From NCBI GenBank assembly GCA_963921425.1, contig OY992836.1, positions 10,261,304-10,325,303 on the forward strand: 64,000 bases of DNA, written 5' to 3'. Shown piece by piece: positions 36,964-47,897 of this stretch (position 1 is its first letter; each line of letters opens with the position of its first letter). Under the pieces are notes generated by a model. It made no database searches, was not told where the DNA came from, and worked only from the letters and a program-made list of their open reading frames with translations. This DNA is from Dryas octopetala. Taxonomy: Eukaryota > Streptophyta > Magnoliopsida > Rosales > Rosaceae. The position numbers were made by a program, and so were the translations under genes.

Positions 36964-39900
36964 TCAGTCTGAGCGAGAGGGACCAAGTCTTAGATCGCAG
37001 CAATGTTGATGATGTAGAGGACTATGAAGACCCTTGGTCAAAATGTCAGCAGTATTTTCTGAAGTAGAAACATATTCCAAATCCAAATCTCTGCACTGAA
37101 CCCTTTCTCTAACATAGTGAAAATCTGTATCAAGATGCTTAATTCGAGAATGAAACACAGGATTGGAACCTAAGGCAATAGCAGAAAGATTGTCACATCT
37201 AATGAGAGGAGGATAAGGAAGAACAATGTGCAGATCCTTAAGAACATTTCGAAGCCAAGACAAATCAGATACAGTGTTGGCTAAAGCCCTATACTCAGCT
37301 TCTGTTGAACTTCTAGCCACACTACCTTGTTTCTTAGACTGCCAGGAAACAGGATTACCAGCCAGATACACTATATACCCAGTAGTAGACCTTCTATTAT
37401 TAATGTCACCCCCCCAATCAGAGTCACTATAAGCTGTTAAAGCCATATGACCAGTGTGATAGTGCAGACCATGTGTCAGAGTTCCTTGGACATACCTGAG
37501 AATCTTTTTCACTGCATCATAATGTATCTCAGTAGGTCTGGCCAAAAATTGACAAACCGTATTGGTAGCATATGCAATGTCAGGTCGAGTGAATGTGAGG
37601 TATTGCAATGCACCCACCAAACTCCTGTATAAGGTAGGATCAGAAAGAGGATCTCCTTCATCTTTGACTAGCTAAAGATGAGGTTTACATGGAGAGTTAC
37701 ATGGCTTGCAATTTTCCAAACCAGCTTTAACAAGCAGATCGCGAGCATACTTTTCTTGACAAACAAAGATAGCACCATTAGCTTCATAGCTGATCTGTAA
37801 TCCAAGAAAATATGTCAACCTTCCAAGATCCTTCATATCAAAAGCTAAACTTAACTCATCAATCACATGCTGAACCTCTATAGAGTTGGAACCAGTGATG
37901 ATAATGTCATCAACATAAAGTAATAGCAAGACCATTCCTTCAGTAGAAGTCCTGACAAACAAACTGGGATCTGAATGAGATGATTTAAAACCAAGAGAGG
38001 GAAGAAAACCTGTAAATTTTTCATTCCAAGCCCTGGGAGCTTGCTTTAAACCATAAAGAGACTTTTGAAGCAAGCAAACATAGTCTGAATGATCTGAATC
38101 CTCAAAACCCTGAGGTTGTCTCATGTATACCTCCTCTTTCAATTCTCCATGCAGAAAAGCATTCTTTACATCAAGCTGTTTCAATTCCCATTTAAACTGA
38201 GCTGCAAGAGCAAGGATCAATCTTACTGTTGAATGTCGTACCACAGGACTAAAGGTTTCAGCATAATCCAATCCTAGTTTCTGACTGAAGCCTTGAGCAA
38301 CCAGCCTGGCCTTATACCTAGACAATGTACCATCTGGATTCTTTTTCAATTTATAAACCCACTTGCAGCCAACAATATTCTTATCCAGTGGTCGAGGAAC
38401 AAGGGTCCATGTTCCTTGAGCATGTAAGGCATCAATTTCCTCTTGCATAGCCTTTCTCCATTCTTCTTGAAGTATAGCAGTCCTAAAACTGGTTGGTTCA
38501 GTCAACTGAGGAAGATCAGTCACACAGGTTAAGCCAGAAAAGAAAGCAAATTCCTCAAAATCTTGATTTTCCATAATGGCACTGAAACACTTAAATTCAC
38601 TGAAGGCTTTCTTCTGAACAATGCCTGCCTTGGAGCGAGTGATCATACCATGTTCATTACTAGCATTTAACTGAGCAGTGATGGACAAAGGTGTTTCTGC
38701 AGTAACTGCAGGAAAGCTATCATGGACAGGTAACACTGCTGGCTCTGTCGTTGGAGAAGTAGCTAAGGGACTAGACCCATTGGAAGATTCAGCAATCTCA
38801 GGATGCACAACAGATATAGAAGGTACTACAGGAACAGTGGAGACTTGTGCAGAAGGCACACAAGAAGCAGGTGACATAGAAGAATGAGGAAGAGAAATTG
38901 GAATAATAATTGGACTAGAATGAGTAAGAGTAAACGAAGGAGGAGGAGAAGAAGACACAGGCTGTGATAACTGTGAAGAAAAAGGAAAAATAGACTCATC
39001 ATGAATGACATGTCTAGAAAGAAACAATCGATCTGCTGAAATATTAAAGCACACAACTCCTTTATAACCTAAGGCATATCCCAAAAAGACACACTCATCA
39101 CTCTTAGGTTGCAACTTATTGACATTGTAGGGTTTAAGAAAAGGATAACAAGCTGAGCCAAAGATTTTAAAATGTTGAATATCTGGTAAATGATGAAATA
39201 GTTTTTCATAAGGAGAAATCATGTGTAAAGGTTGACAAGGCATTCTATTAATAAGAAGAGCAGCATGAGCACAAGCATGATACCAAAATCGATGTGGAAG
39301 CTTAGCAGCATGTAAAAGGGTAATGGCTGTTTCAACAAGATGTCTATTCTTTCTCTCAGCAATCCCATTCTGTTGGGGTGTGTATGGACAAGAAAGATAA
39401 TGGAGAATACCTTTTGAAGCTAAAAATGAAGAAAAAACCTTACTAGTAAATTCTCCTCCACCATCAGATTGAAAGATTTTAATATTTGCATTAAACTGAT
39501 TTGTAACAAAAGCAGTAAACTTAACAAAAATAGAGAAAACATCAGATTTATTGATCATAGGATATATCCATACAAATCTAGTACATTCATCAACAAACAA
39601 GACATAGTATCGATATCCTTCCAAAGAAATAGTAGGAGAAGGACCCCATACATCACTATGTATTTTCTGAAAATGAAGAACAGATTGACTGACATGGGAA
39701 GGAAAAGGCATTCTAGACATTTTTCCACCTAGACAAGACTTGCACAAGTGAGGTTGAATGTCTGGAAGAACAGATATGTGAGCATCAGACAACATCTTAT
39801 TAACTACCTTATTTGTGGCATGACCTAACCTATGATGCCAAACAGAAGACTTTACAAGTTGACCAAGAAAAGCTACAGAAGAGGGGACTGAAAAACTCTG

Positions 39901-41607
39901 AATCTTTTTTGGAATGGGATAAAGGCCTTTGCTACTCCTTCCTCTGAACAGCTCCTGAAGTGTTACCTTGTCCTGCAACCAAATTTCATTCTCATCAAAT
40001 GACACAGTACAATTATTATCTCTACACAACTTATGTACTGACAAGAGATTAGCAGCTAATCTAGGAACATGCAAGATATTATTAATTGTAAGATCAGAAG
40101 ATAAAGAAGCAGAACCAATATGCTTGACTCCTAATCCTTCACCATTTCCAACAGTGATCTTCTCACCAGATTCAAAAGGCTCTGCAACAGTCAAATTACT
40201 CAAGTCAGCAGTCATATGGTGTGTAGCACCTGTATCTGCAATCCAGACATCTTCAGATGCAAATCCAACATTAGCTTGGGCAGTAAGAGCATTTAAGGTC
40301 TGAGGTGGTGCTGAGCCTTGATATGCATAGTTAGATCGATTGAAGCAGTCCAAAGCTACATGACCTCTCTTACCACAAATTTGACACTCCACCACAGAAG
40401 GCACATTATTATTCTGAGATGTCCTATCTCGATCAAAACAATTCACAGCAGTATGCCCTCTTCTAGAGCAAATCTGACATTCAGGCACTTGTCTATTTCC
40501 ACCATTATTCCAGCTACTGTTACCATGATTATATCTACTACCATTGCCACCATGACTCCAGCCTCTACCACCACCATTATTGAACCTGCCTCCATTGTTA
40601 CCCCAACTTCTCCCAAAATTACCATTTCTTCCTCCATTGTGATTCCAGTAACCACCACCATAGTTGTTATTTCCCCTGCCACCATTAGTATAACTTCCAC
40701 CACCATTAGTATAGCTTCCTCCACCATTATAACCACCTCCAGAATAGCCACCACTCACATGGGTGTTATAACCTCCATTTCCATTAAAGCCACCAGTTAT
40801 AGTATTCCCAGAACCACTATTACCATCAGAAGCACTAGAAGAGGAGTTTCCAGTATTAGAACCAAAACCAGCATTGCCATTAAAATCAGTATTTCCAGTA
40901 TTGTCTGAATACCCTGACTTAGGTACAGGCAATTTAGCCACCATAGCAGACATCGTGTGATGAGAAACCAAAGCAAGATTCAGCTTTTTATTAATGTCCT
41001 GTTCAGCAGCAAGGAGCTGAGATCGAAACTCCTTCATAGACATAGGTCCCTGATGACCACGAAGTACAGCTTTCACAGGATCAAATTCATCAGGCAAACC
41101 ATTGAGAGCAACTACATAGACATCATCATCTGTAACCTGAACCCCTACAGCAGCTAATTGAGTCTTAGCATGTTTGATTTTCATTAAGAATTTTTCAACA
41201 TTATCAGCACCTTTCTGCAAGGTTTGGAAATCAGTTTTAAGCTGCATAATAGTTGCTCGAGAATCAGTATTATATCTCTCCCTAATATTCATCCAAGCTT
41301 CATGAACAGAAGAGCAATCAAGAATATACTCCATAGACTCCTCAGTGACAGACGCCATCAACAAACTAGTCAAAGCCTTATCAGTCTGATCCCATTCAGT
41401 AAATGCCCTGTTAACCTCGAGTGTATTTATACCATCTTCATTAAGTACGAATTGTGGTGGACACACAATTGATCCATCCAAATACCCAAATAGACCATGA
41501 CCACCTAGTACTGTTCTTACTTGAAAACTCCACTTAAGGTAATTAGAATCATTCAACTTCAAAGTCAAAAATGGAAATAGACCATGAATTCTACTTGCAA
41601 TCGACAT
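36964..41607 (-). CDS. Copia gag-pol polyprotein with one in-frame TAG
   Basis: The first ATG of the frame is at 41607 (MSIASRIHGLFPF). The frame continues to 36964, 1547 codons, broken only by a TAG at 37672-37674 (codon 1312). In order: a gag domain; a Gly/Asn-rich linker; two CCHC knuckles near residues 373 and 405 (CQICSRRGHTAVNC and CQICGKRGHVALDC); protease active site DTGA near 457; the HHRLGH zinc region near 590; integrase core with HSDVWG, QSDGGGEF and NGIAERKNRH (about 650-750); reverse transcriptase with LDVKNAFLHGELKEEVYM and YVDDIIITG near 1229; and RNase H with AYSDSDWGGD and SSTEAEYRAL. The TAG falls between reverse transcriptase and RNase H. It could be a killing mutation or a sequencing error; readthrough would be unusual for plant copia. 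Confidence 0.93.
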
Positions 41608-42017
41608 AGCTACAAGATTTTCTTTAACAATATCACAAAGAACACACCACTTCAAGAAACTTCAACAATGCTTTCCAAGAAATCCCATACAAACTTCAAG
41701 AACCTTCTAATACACACTACTTCACAATCTTAATACTTCAAAGAAATCATCAAGAAATCAGATAGACCCATATCATCACCATCAAAACCACTAATCAAGA
41801 ATAAACCAGCCAAGCGAAGAAACAAAATACAATACCCAATCACAATTAACCTTGCAGACGATGGAGCTTGCAACTTCGATTTTAATCCCCAATTTTAATC
41901 GTCATCGCGAAGAAGAAAAACTAAGCAAACAGCGAAATGCGAACACAACTATTGAAAGTAGGAAGACACCAACACTGTGCTGAAGTAAGAGTCAGGATAT
42001 GACTGGCTCTGATACCA

Positions 42018-42324
42018 TGATCACGTAATGGAATAGGTGAAAAAGAAATGAAGAATAAGAACCAAGGAAAATGAAGCAGACGAAGCTCTGAGTTTATTTC
42101 ATTAAGAAAAGATAAAAGAATTCCAGGGAATGGACTTTGTTCACTGCTTTATACACAAGAATTGATTAGAAACAAACTAACTGATGATTAGAAACAAACT
42201 AACTGATCTAGAACAAACTAACTCCTACTAACAAGATATCTACGTGTCAACATTTTATTAGTTAACAGCAAACTAATTCATTTAACATCAGACCACTAAT
42301 ATGCTAACAGCTGTATAGTCAACA
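42018..42324 (-). repeat. 5' LTR of the copia element
   Basis: 307 bp, adjacent to the primer-binding site. It holds the element's presumed promoter. An internal short direct repeat (GATTAGAAACAAACTAACTGA) occurs in both LTRs. Confidence 0.96.
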
Positions 42325-43128
42325 ATTTATCGGTTCGTGGAGGCGGCTAGAGGCTGCGACATCATTGCTATAAGAAGCTGCGAAGAATTCGAACCGGAGT
42401 GGTTGCGGTTGATGGAGGAGATTCACCAGAAACCGGTTGTGCCGGTCGGTGTACTTCCACCAGTGGTGAACAACGACGGGGATGAGAAATGGTGGGAAAT
42501 AGAGGACTGGCTGGACCGACAACCGAAAGGGTCGGTGGTGTACGTGGCGTTTGGGAGTGAAGCGATGCCGAGCCAAGATGAAGTTACGGAAATAGCCTTG
42601 GGGTTGGAACAGTCCGGGTTGCCGTTTTTCTGGGTACTAAGGACTACACGAGGGTCGGACACGGAGCTGATAAAATTACCCCAAGGTTTCGAGGAGCGTA
42701 CGGAAGGGCGAGGGGTGGTGTGCATGAGTTGGGCTCCACAAGTCAAGATTTTGAGTCATGACTCGGTGGGTGTGTTCCTGAGTCACTCGGGTTGGAGCTC
42801 CGTGGTGGAGGCATTGAGTTTCGGGAGAGCCCTTGTGCTGTTGACCATGTCCAACGACCAGGGGTTGAATGCCAAGCTTTTTGAGGAGAAAAAGGTCGGG
42901 TATTCGATACCAAGAGATGAACGGGTCGGGTCGTTTAGGAGGGAGGCGGTGGCTCAGTCGTTGAGGTTGGTGGTAGAGAAGGAGGAAGGGAGGGTTTACA
43001 GAGAGAAGGCTAAGGAGTTGAAGAAGGTGTTTGGAGACAGGGAGAGACAACACTTGTATGTGCATAACTTTCTAGAATACCTTAAAACCCATAGACAATG
43101 TCGTTCTATGGAAGAACAGAATATGTGA

Positions 43129-43606
43129 ATCAAAGCGCCTAAAATTAGTATGCAACGCTTTTGAGATTTTACTCAAGACTTTTCTTTTATGTGTGACATT
43201 ATTTAAGCTAAATAAGTGGATATATGGGTAACGTGGCTGTTTTGATATCATGAATAATATTAAAATATTTAATTCAAAATTAATTAAATAGATGAAGAGA
43301 CTCATAACCTTTTCAACATCTTATAAATTATTAATTAAAATTTTAATTTCGCAAAATTTTCCCTCTCTAACACAAGTTATATGTTTAAATATTATGATTT
43401 GGTCACTGACTCACTATTAGGTACTCAAGTCTTAAGTCGCGCAAATTTATGAGTTCCCTTGCTTCTTTAGTCGTGGCACTACTACAATAATGTGGCTTCT
43501 GATATATAACAGTCCCCTTTCTTTGTTGGACCGACTGTTATGAATCACTTACATCTAATAGTCACAGCAGCAACCAAACAATGGCAGTCTAACAGGATGG
43601 GGTCGG
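43129..43606. other. Intergenic, 3' of UGT-1
   Basis: AT-rich DNA following the UGT-1 stop codon. No gene or recognisable repeat was seen before the hAT element at 43615. Confidence 0.5.
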
Positions 43607-43883
43607 TATAGCACTAGGGGTCGGCAATGGGCTGGGCCGGGCTAGCCCGGCCCAAATTTTTCGGGTTCGGGCCGGGCTCGGGCTTGAATGATAGAAGCCC
43701 AATAGGGCTTTCGGGCCGGGCCGGGCTTGGGCTTTAATACACAAGCCCAAGGCCCGCCCATCGGGCTTTGGATTGCGGGCTTGGAGGGCCGGGCCGGGCT
43801 AGGCCCAAATAGGCCCAAAGCCTGTTTAGACACATATATATGTTAAAAAAAAAAAAAGGATTTGGCTATGTTGTGATTTGAAC

Positions 43884-43945
43884 ATGAGACCTCACATAAC
43901 AAACTTCAACTCTCAACCAACTGAGCTGACCAGTTTATTTGATAA
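43884..43945 (-). other. tRNA-like segment in the left arm of hAT copy 1
   Basis: On the minus strand it reads AGCTCAGTTGGTTGAGAG (A-box-like) and, about 30 bases on, GAGGTCTCATGTTCAAATC (B-box-like). No acceptor stem was found, so it is not called a tRNA gene. Confidence 0.5.
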
Positions 43946-44180
43946 GTTTGTGAATCATAACATATTTAATAGCTTTTTCGTTTGTTTACTTCAATAAATT
44001 ATTAATATGCTTATTAAGTTATTCTATAATACTATTATGTTAGTAATAGTGTAATACCATAAATAATAAACTTTTAAAATTATATACAACATTACAACTA
44101 TAATAAAACATAAATGTACATATGTTTTATTATATATTTTATTACATATTTTTATAAACAAACGATGCAATTGTGTTGTC

Positions 44181-45340
44181 AACGATCCGAACCGTTCAAA
44201 TTTTAGTTCCTCACTCAAAGATAATTCGTGCAAAAAATTAGCTTAATCGGAGATGTAAAAGTGACATAATGGTGGTCGAATTAATGAACGATCATGGTTT
44301 TTCTAATGATGATCGAATGGGTAGATGAATGTCGATTTAGCCGATTTTTTGTACGGATGATCTTTGACTATGAACATAGAAAATGAACGGATCAAATTGT
44401 TGAAATCACGTTGTGGTCTTCATAATTATGGAAACAACAAGGTTTCAACGGAAAAGTTATTAGACTTATACTCTTCAAGTGTATTTATATGTAGAAGTTC
44501 ACATATCGATCGTGTTTTCAACGATCCGAATCGTTCAAGTTTTAGTTCCCCACTCAAAGAGAATTCTTGCAAAAAATTAGCTTAATCGGAGATGTAAAAG
44601 TGACATAACGGTGGTCGAATTAATGAACGATTGTGGTTTTTCTAATGATAATCGAATGGGTAGATGAATTCTGATATAGCCAATTTTTTGTAAGGATGAT
44701 CTTTGACTATTAACATAAAAAATGAACGGCTAAGATTGTTAAAATCACGTTGTGGTCTTCACAATTATGGAAACGACAATGTTTCAACCGGAAAGTTATT
44801 AGAATTATATTCTTCAACTCTTCAAGTGTATTTATATGTAGAAGCTCACATCTCGATCGTGTTTCCAAGTTTTCAATGATCCGAACCGTTCATTTTTTAG
44901 TTTTTCACTCAAAGATCATCCCTGCAAAAAATTAGTTCAATTGGAAATGTAGAAATTAGATAATGGTGGTCCAACTTATGAACGATCGTGATTTTTCTAA
45001 TGATAATCGAATGGGTAGATGAGTTCTGATTTTGCTGATTTTTTGTAAGGATGATCTTTGACTATGAATATAGAAAATGAACGACTCAGATTGTTGAAAT
45101 CACGTTGTGGTCTTCACAATTATGAAAACAATAAGGTTTCAACGAGAAAGTTATTAGAATTATACTCTTCAACTCTTCAAGTGTATTTATATGTAAAAGT
45201 GACGTAACGATGGTCGAATTAATGAATGATCATGGTTTTTTTAATGATAATCGAATGGGTAAATGAATTCCGATTTGGCCGATTTTTTGTAAGGATAATC
45301 TTTGACTATCAACATATAAAATGAACGGTTCAAATTATTA
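44181..45340 (+). repeat. Tandem array of 340-base units in hAT copy 1
   Basis: Units begin at AACGATCCGAACCGTTC-like phrases near 44181, 44520 and 44875, and a partial unit from about 45190 lacks its first part. Shared landmarks include GTGGTCGAATTAATGAACGAT, TTTTTGTA.GGATGATCTTTGACTAT and GAAATCACGTTGTGGTCTTC. No protein is supported. Confidence 0.85.
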
Positions 45341-45629
45341 AATTAATAAACAATCATGGTTTAATAACTTTAATTATAGTTGTATTATAAAAGTTGTATA
45401 TATACATATACATTTATGTTTTATTATAGTTGTAAATTTGTAATGTTGTATATAATTTTCAAAGTTTATTATTTATGGTATTACATAGTATAGTTTACAC
45501 TTTACACTATTACTATTTACTAATATTATAGAATTATATAATAACTTAATAAGCATATTAATAATTTATTAGAGTAAACAAACGAAAAACCTATTAAATA
45601 TGTTATGATTCACAAATTAGACAAATAAA

Positions 45630-45700
45630 TTAGTCAGCTCAGTTGGTTTAGAGTTGAAATTTGTTCTATGAGGTCTCAAGTTCAATTCATAACATAGCCA
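45630..45700 (+). other. tRNA-like segment in the right arm of hAT copy 1
   Basis: Reads TCAGCTCAGTTGGTTTAGAG, then GAGGTCTCAAGTTCAATTC about 30 bases later. It mirrors the left-arm segment and faces outward in the same way. Confidence 0.5.
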
Positions 45701-45951
45701 AAATCCTATATTTTTTTTTATTGAAGATATTAAACGGGCTTTGGGCTTTGGGCTTCGGGCCGGGCTTTGGGCGGGCCTAAGCGGGCCGGGCTTTAGGCGG
45801 GCCGTGGGCTTCAAGGGGATGGCCCAAGCCCAACCCAAGAAATTTTTGGGCCGGGCCGGGCCGGCCCAAATGTCGGGCCAAATCGGGCTTCGGGCCCAAT
45901 GGGCCGGGCGGGCTTCGGGCCTTGGGCTATTTGGTGAGCCCTATATAGCAC

Positions 45952-47890
45952 TATCCCAACTTAAAAAGTGTGTTTTATCTATTAATTTGGCTGCCAATTT
46001 GTCAGGCAGCAGTTAGGTCTTGTCGGCAACATACATGACTTGTGTTGTAATGCGTCCACATGTGATTGTAACACTCATTAGAATCATCTATCAGTCCCAT
46101 ACATTAAACCATTTAAAAAAAAAAAATTAATTAGGTAAAGTAAATTGCAGCATTAAATTATTATTTGGGCAAATGGATTTCCATTAGAATTTTAGGCAAA
46201 AAAATATGGACATCCATTTCATCAAAACATAACAAACTTCTAAATACACGCCACAAACATCAGAAATAGATTAAAAATATGAGGACCAAATTCAACTACA
46301 TCAACAGTGGAGTAAAAACAAAAAAACAAAAGATCATCGAGAACATATTAAAAAACTAAATAAATTACAAATAGTTTCATGTTCAATGTAATCTTAAATC
46401 AACGCACTTGTAAAAGTGCCGGCCACTCCATTCATACCGCATGAATTTCTTCTTGGGTTTTGCATGACTCTTCTTTGAACTACAATGATCAACAAAATAG
46501 TTTCCATTTTATTGTTAACATTTCATTTGTTAAATACAAGAATGACAAGATAATTGCAATAATCATTCTTAGTTGACTAAATTTTACTGATATTATAATT
46601 GGTACTTACCTGAAATAGAGTGAGCATGTTGAGAATTCAACATGCATAATCATTAGCTAGCATATAGCAGCTACAAGAAATTAAAAAGAGAAATCAAGAT
46701 AAAATGATTGAATAAACACAATGTGTTTAGCTAACTTATTAGGACTATCGAAAACAATGAAAAACTACAGCCACTGTTTTCAACAACTAAGAGACTGGAC
46801 AAAAAAGGACCGTTCAGAACTTTTAATTCAAGAACATATCTTAGAACATGAAATTGCTATTTCCTGGCTCTCAAGTACTTTATTGATCAATTAGCATCAA
46901 AACTATATTTTTCCTTATGTGTTTTCCTTTATTGGCAAAGCATATCATCCTATTTCAATAATTATTGTCAAGTATATGAAAATTTTCCTGACTCATTTTT
47001 CCTTCTAGTATTGATGTCCGTGAACTCTCTATTAATCAATTTGATATTGATTTTGTTCTAATATTTCCTAATGTCAAATGTAAACAATTCTAAACTTCAA
47101 AATGATATATAATAATTAAGCACAATGTCAGGAAATAAAATTAGCATAAAATATATGATTTAGATAGAAGTAATAATCACCCACACGTTAACACCAATTA
47201 AGGCATGATTGCATGAAGATATATATATATATATATATATATCAAAAATGCTTTAAAACTAACATGTTATCTAATAAATACAAAGCTAACCACTTTGTTG
47301 GGCTCATTACACAATAAAATCTCAAAATCTAAACTATTTATTTTTTAGGTCATACTTCAAAGATCATTTCTATAAAAAAATCTCTAAAATCAGAAGTCAT
47401 TTAGTCATTTGATTATGATAACAATTATTTATATGTTTTTATCGACAACAATGATCGTCTATTTATTTGATCACAATTAAATGACTAAATGATTTCTAAT
47501 GTAGTTGATTTTTTATAACGATGATGTTTGAAGTATGAACTAAAAAATGGACGGTTCAGATTATGAGATTAATTATGTGGTGAACCCAAAAACATGATTA
47601 GTTTCGTATTAATTTACTAACTAGTTTGCTTTATATATAGGGTACTCTTTTATATATATATATATATGTGTGTGTAAAAAGTGTGTTGATGGTTTCACGT
47701 GGCAGATCATGTAGGGTCAAAAATAGGTAGAGATAGAGATGGCTATACATCTCTGGATAACTTTTCCGCATTGTTTTATAAGGCAATGTTTTAAACAATA
47801 TTATCATAACCTTATCATTTACAATTTTATATTGTATAAATTTCAGATCAGCCATGCGAGTGGGATCAGAAAAGAATAGGGTATATATGG
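45952..47890. other. Intergenic DNA between two hAT copies
   Basis: AT-rich with no supported gene. An AT microsatellite lies at 47219-47242 and another near 47649-47667. Confidence 0.55.
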
Positions 47891-47897
47891 TCATTTT

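Larger units (their letters stand above)
36598..42324 (-). mobile_element. Young full-length Ty1/copia retrotransposon in the UGT-1 exon
   Basis: The element is 5727 bp, antisense to UGT-1. The LTRs are 36598-36904 and 42018-42324, each 307 bp, TG..CA. They differ at one base only (GAAGAGG against GAATAGG near 36612 and 42032). The primer-binding site TGGTATCAGAGC (minus strand, 42006-42017) touches the 5' LTR and matches initiator tRNA-Met. A purine tract (TTGAGGGGGCA on the minus strand, 36905-36915) touches the 3' LTR. One long gag-pol frame fills the interior. Confidence 0.97.
36593..42329. repeat. 5-bp target site duplication ATTTA of the copia element
   Basis: ATTTA occurs directly before the left LTR (36593-36597) and directly after the right LTR (42325-42329). 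Five bases is the usual duplication for plant copia elements. Confidence 0.95.
35948..43128 (+). pseudogene. UGT-1: family-91-type glycosyltransferase split by a copia element
   Basis: The coding sequence is 35948-36597 plus 42330-43128. Without the inserted element and one copy of the 5-bp duplication, it is a single open frame of 482 codons with no other lesion. The first part has [16 protein letters not shown] with the expected catalytic His31 and a matching Asp in LLFDFAPYW. The second part has SVVYVAFGSE and a 44-residue PSPG box that starts WAPQVKILSHDSVG. That box reads HSGW where its neighbours read HCGW, and lacks the usual Pro before the final segment (GRALVLLTMSNDQ). The family transfers sugars from UDP donors to small-molecule glycosides. 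This is the only + strand UGT here and the most divergent. As assembled, the transcript would hit a stop 11 codons into the element. Confidence 0.9.
43615..45943. mobile_element. GGGCC-rich hAT element, complete (copy 1)
   Basis: The ends are TAGGGGTCGGCAA at 43615 and the inverted TTGGTGAGCCCTA ending at 45943. A perfect 8-bp duplication TATAGCAC lies at 43607-43614 and 45944-45951. About 200 bases at each end are very rich in GGGCCGGGC and GGGCTT. Inside lie subterminal inverted arms with a tRNA-like segment in each, and a 340-base tandem array at 44181-45340. No transposase frame is present, so it is non-autonomous. Confidence 0.9.

Noticed and set aside
40318..40908. 196-codon Thr/Ile/Ser-rich frame on the + strand
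   Set aside because: It is the antisense of the Gly/Asn-rich linker in the copia gag.
43884..43945. A functional tRNA gene
   Set aside because: A- and B-box-like words are present but no acceptor stem or full cloverleaf could be seen.
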